A stretch of DNA of 9,499 nt, from positions 1-9,499 of the forward strand of contig CANISK010000043.1 of NCBI GenBank assembly GCA_947470205.1, given 5' to 3'. Positions 8,078-9,499 of the stretch are shown one piece after another. The stretch comes from Neisseriaceae bacterium. GTDB taxonomy: Bacteria; Pseudomonadota; Gammaproteobacteria; Burkholderiales; UBA11063. Both the position numbers and the translations under genes were made by a program. A model generated the notes under the pieces. It was not told the origin of the DNA and made no database searches. It saw only the letters and a list, made by a program, of their open reading frames with translations. Every line of letters starts with the position of its first letter. Positions within the stretch are counted from its first letter, which is position 1.

Positions 8078-8142
8078 TTTAGTACAACTCCTTATAAATA
8101 AAATTTACCAGTAAAAAAACCATCGCCATATATTACTTTAAG

Positions 8143-8162
8143 TTTTTTGAATAATCAAAAAA
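8143..8162 (-). other. Hairpin in the groESL 5' leader
   Basis: TTTTTTGA (8143-8150) and TCAAAAAA (8155-8162) are perfect complements around a 4-nt loop, inside the leader predicted from the heat-shock promoter. The stem is almost all A-U and therefore of low melting stability. It is about 65 nt upstream of the groES start and does not cover the ribosome-binding site. It may be a chance feature of A/T-rich DNA or a weak leader structure. Confidence 0.4.
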
Positions 8163-8216
8163 TATGAACTTCAAAATACAATATAGTACAATATCCGCAT
8201 GATTTACTTATTATAG

Positions 8217-8244
8217 TTATGGGGACATAAAAAAAAATTTCAAG
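8217..8244 (-). promoter_or_regulatory. Sigma-32 (heat-shock) promoter of groESL
   Basis: On the minus strand CTTGAAA (8238-8244) is followed after 13 nt by CCCCATAA (8217-8224). This closely matches the known RpoH consensus, CTTGAAA with CCCCATNT, at a normal spacing for this sigma factor. The only G/C-rich words in this A/T-rich intergenic DNA are these, which argues against chance. Initiation near 8208-8210 would give a leader of about 130 nt. No CIRCE element (HrcA operator) was found nearby, so positive control by sigma-32 is the likely heat-shock mechanism. Confidence 0.85.
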
Positions 8245-8416
8245 ATATTTTTTTAATTATTTTCATCAATGCTAATTTATCACCTATATCATCAATGAGG
8301 TTTTTCATGATATTTATTTTTTCTAATTCAAAAAATCTGATACAATATAATACTTGATAAGCTGGATAAAATTTCATTTTTAGTAAAATAATATTGCTAC
8401 GCTTAAGCCCTCTCAT
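8240..8416 (-). CDS. Possible small protein of 45-58 aa upstream of groES (uncertain)
   Basis: A minus-strand frame is open without stops from about 8470 to a TGA at 8240-8242. Possible ATG starts are at 8414-8416 (58 aa), 8375-8377 (45 aa, beginning MKFYPAYQVLYC) and further in. The C-terminal half (NLIDDIGDKLALMKIIKKI) has a plausible amphipathic-helix pattern. An open stretch of about 77 codons is long for such A/T-rich DNA, where stop codons are frequent. Against coding, no start has a Shine-Dalgarno and no promoter is evident. The stop codon lies inside the -35 box of the groESL heat-shock promoter, and I recognise no family. It could be a small gene, a decayed gene end or chance. Confidence 0.25.
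   Translation of the reverse strand: MRGLKRSNIILLKMKFYPAYQVLYCIRFFELEKINIMKNLIDDIGDKLALMKIIKKIS
8346..8351 (+). promoter_or_regulatory. Candidate -10 box for the ppiD-like gene
   Basis: A perfect TATAAT lies on the plus strand about 165 nt before the ppiD ATG, but no good -35 hexamer sits 16-18 nt upstream. A partly overlapping heat-shock-like alternative is CTTGATA (8353-8359) followed after 12 nt by TTTCATTT (8372-8379). Its -35 is close to the sigma-32 consensus and its -10 is poor. Either call is tentative. Confidence 0.3.
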
Positions 8417-8450
8417 AATGGGGCAAAAAAGGCAGCTTTTAAATAAGAGC
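8407..8450 (+). other. Two adjacent potential RNA stems in the ppiD leader
   Basis: GCCC (8407-8410) pairs with GGGC (8421-8424) around a 10-nt loop. After an AAAAAAGGCA linker, GCTTTT (8435-8440) pairs with AAGAGC (8445-8450) with one G-U pair and a 4-nt loop. An alternative closing stem could pair CGCTT (8400-8404) with AAGAGCG (8445-8451). If transcription starts near 8358, these fold in the 5' leader of ppiD. I match it to no known riboswitch, so its role is open. Confidence 0.3.
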
Positions 8451-8515
8451 GGTATAACTATATTCAGTATTTAATTTACCTTGTATCACAATCTGACTTT
8501 TAAAAGGTTTTTTGT

Positions 8516-9499
8516 ATGTTTAATATTGTTGAAAAACATCAGATATTTGTAAAAACAATTATGGTGATAATTATAATTTCATTTGGACTGTGGGGAATTG
8601 GTAGTTATTTTAATATGTCCAACGATAATGAATATGTTGCATCAGTCAATAATAACAAAATATATTTACAAGATATTGACAATGCAATACAACAAAATAA
8701 ACAACAAACGGATAAGTCGCAAGTTTTATATAATTTAATTAACCGGCAGTTAATATTAAATAATGCTAAAAGTTATTATTTAAACCCGACCACAGATGAA
8801 TTACAACAAGAAATTGGCAATATTTCTTTGTTTAAAAACGATGGTAAATTTGATTTAAACAAATATACTGATTTTTTACGCACCAATAATATATCACCAG
8901 AACAATTTCAAGGCAATGTATCAGATCAATTCATCATTAATCAAACCATGAACATCTTTAAAAATTCATCATTTGTCGCAAACAAATTTCTCAATCAATT
9001 TGTAAGACTGCTTAGCAAAGAGCGCAATATATCTATATACTCAATCGACCCACAAAAATTTTACTCTCAAATCACAATCACCACAAAACAAATTCAAGAT
9101 TACTACACACAAAATATAAATCAATTTAATATTCCTGAGCAAATAAAATTACAGTATATTATGCTATCTCCAGATGTAATTAAAATAAATAAAATATCTA
9201 ATGATAGAATACAAGCATACATTAAAAAAAATATGGCAAAGTTAAATAATCAACAAATCAATGTATCGCATATTTTATTTGCCTTTTCAGTAAATGCCAA
9301 CAAAGACACAAAGGAGCAAATTAAAATAAAAGCAATGAAAGTGCTCAATCAATTACAAAAGAACCCAAATAAATTTAATCTGTTAGCACGACAATACTCT
9401 GACGATATGCTGAGTGCAAAAAAAGGTGGTAATTTGGGATATATTAGTCACGGCACGATGGATACTACATTTGAAAAAAGTGCGTTTTCCTTAAAACTA
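8516..9499 (+). CDS. ppiD: PpiD-like periplasmic chaperone / peptidyl-prolyl isomerase (5' part, cut by window end)
   Basis: The frame is open for 328 codons from the ATG at 8516 to the last base, so the 3' end is missing. PpiD is an inner-membrane-anchored folding factor near the Sec translocon. Residues 12-32 form a single N-terminal TM anchor (VKTIMVIIIISFGLWGIGSYF region) without a cleavage site. Residues about 40-180 are a SurA-type N-terminal chaperone domain, with the hallmark stretch FKNDGKFDLNKYTDFLRTNN at 106-125. A parvulin (rotamase) domain begins near residue 248 (VSHILF) and includes ARQYSDD...KKGGNLGYIS before the cut. E. coli PpiD is 623 aa, so about half is seen. An AAAAGG ribosome-binding site lies 8 nt upstream. 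It is divergent from groESL rather than beside lon-hupB, its usual enterobacterial context. SurA-like lipoprotein or PrsA-type relatives are unlikely because of the uncleaved anchor. Confidence 0.9.
   Translation, partial: MFNIVEKHQIFVKTIMVIIIISFGLWGIGSYFNMSNDNEYVASVNNNKIYLQDIDNAIQQNKQQTDKSQVLYNLINRQLILNNAKSYYLNPTTDELQQEIGNISLFKNDGKFDLNKYTDFLRTNNISPEQFQGNVSDQFIINQTMNIFKNSSFVANKFLNQFVRLLSKERNISIYSIDPQKFYSQITITTKQIQDYYTQNINQFNIPEQIKLQYIMLSPDVIKINKISNDRIQAYIKKNMAKLNNQQINVSHILFAFSVNANKDTKEQIKIKAMKVLNQLQKNPNKFNLLARQYSDDMLSAKKGGNLGYISHGTMDTTFEKSAFSLKL

Larger units (their letters stand above)
8078..8515. other. 438-bp divergent intergenic region between groES and ppiD
   Basis: This is the only stretch of more than 300 bases without a secure gene. 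From the groES side it holds the groES ribosome-binding site (8088-8093), a leader hairpin (8143-8162), the groESL heat-shock promoter (8217-8244), a possible minus-strand small reading frame (8240-8416), a TATAAT box on the plus strand (8346-8351) and two adjacent potential stems (8407-8450). The plus-strand AAAAGG 8 nt before the ppiD ATG serves that gene. No tRNA, repeat-family hairpin or HrcA operator was found. Confidence 0.7.

Noticed and set aside
8078..8250. CIRCE/HrcA operator upstream of groES
   Set aside because: No TTAGCACTC-N9-GAGTGCTAA-like inverted repeat is visible; the sigma-32 promoter explains heat control.

Overview
The window is A+T-rich (roughly two-thirds A+T by eye), densely coded bacterial DNA. 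The GroEL/GroES sequences, the PpiD-type chaperone and the Gram-negative-style polyamine-type importer point to a proteobacterium. From memory, the GroEL most resembles betaproteobacterial proteins (Neisseria/Burkholderia type) despite the low G+C. A reduced or host-associated lineage would fit, but the window alone does not prove it.

Layout from left to right. 1-109 is a pair of ATTCCC-N8-GGGAAT hairpin repeats in perfect 29-bp inverted orientation. 179-1174 (-) is an unrecognised signal-peptide/coiled-coil/single-TM protein. 1278-1347 is a second hairpin of the same repeat family, whose right half is tandemly amplified with a 21-bp period. 1391-5262 (-) is a four-gene ABC importer operon, transcribed potA-potB-potC-potD with short gaps or overlaps. 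5358-5458 is an imperfect A/T-rich palindrome. 5470-5898 (-) is a small one-domain EamA/DMT membrane protein with its own good promoter. 5995-6027 is a strong intrinsic terminator. 6107-8077 (-) is groES-groEL, preceded by a near-consensus heat-shock (sigma-32) promoter. 8516-9499 (+) is the 5' part of a divergent ppiD-like periplasmic folding factor, cut by the window edge.

Two functional blocks stand out. One is solute uptake: ATPase, two permeases and a binding protein, where the binding protein lacks several acidic/aromatic pocket residues expected of a polyamine binder. The other is protein folding: cytosolic GroESL next to, and divergent from, a membrane-anchored SurA/PpiD-type chaperone. 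The 438-bp region between groES and ppiD holds the heat-shock promoter, a leader hairpin, a possible short reading frame and possible structured RNA.

Most of the window is ordinary core biology, and no defence, mobile or biosynthetic system is visible. The most interesting items are the repeat family with paired compensatory changes, the altered ligand pocket of the PotD-like protein, the unrecognised membrane protein, and the crowded groES/ppiD intergenic region.
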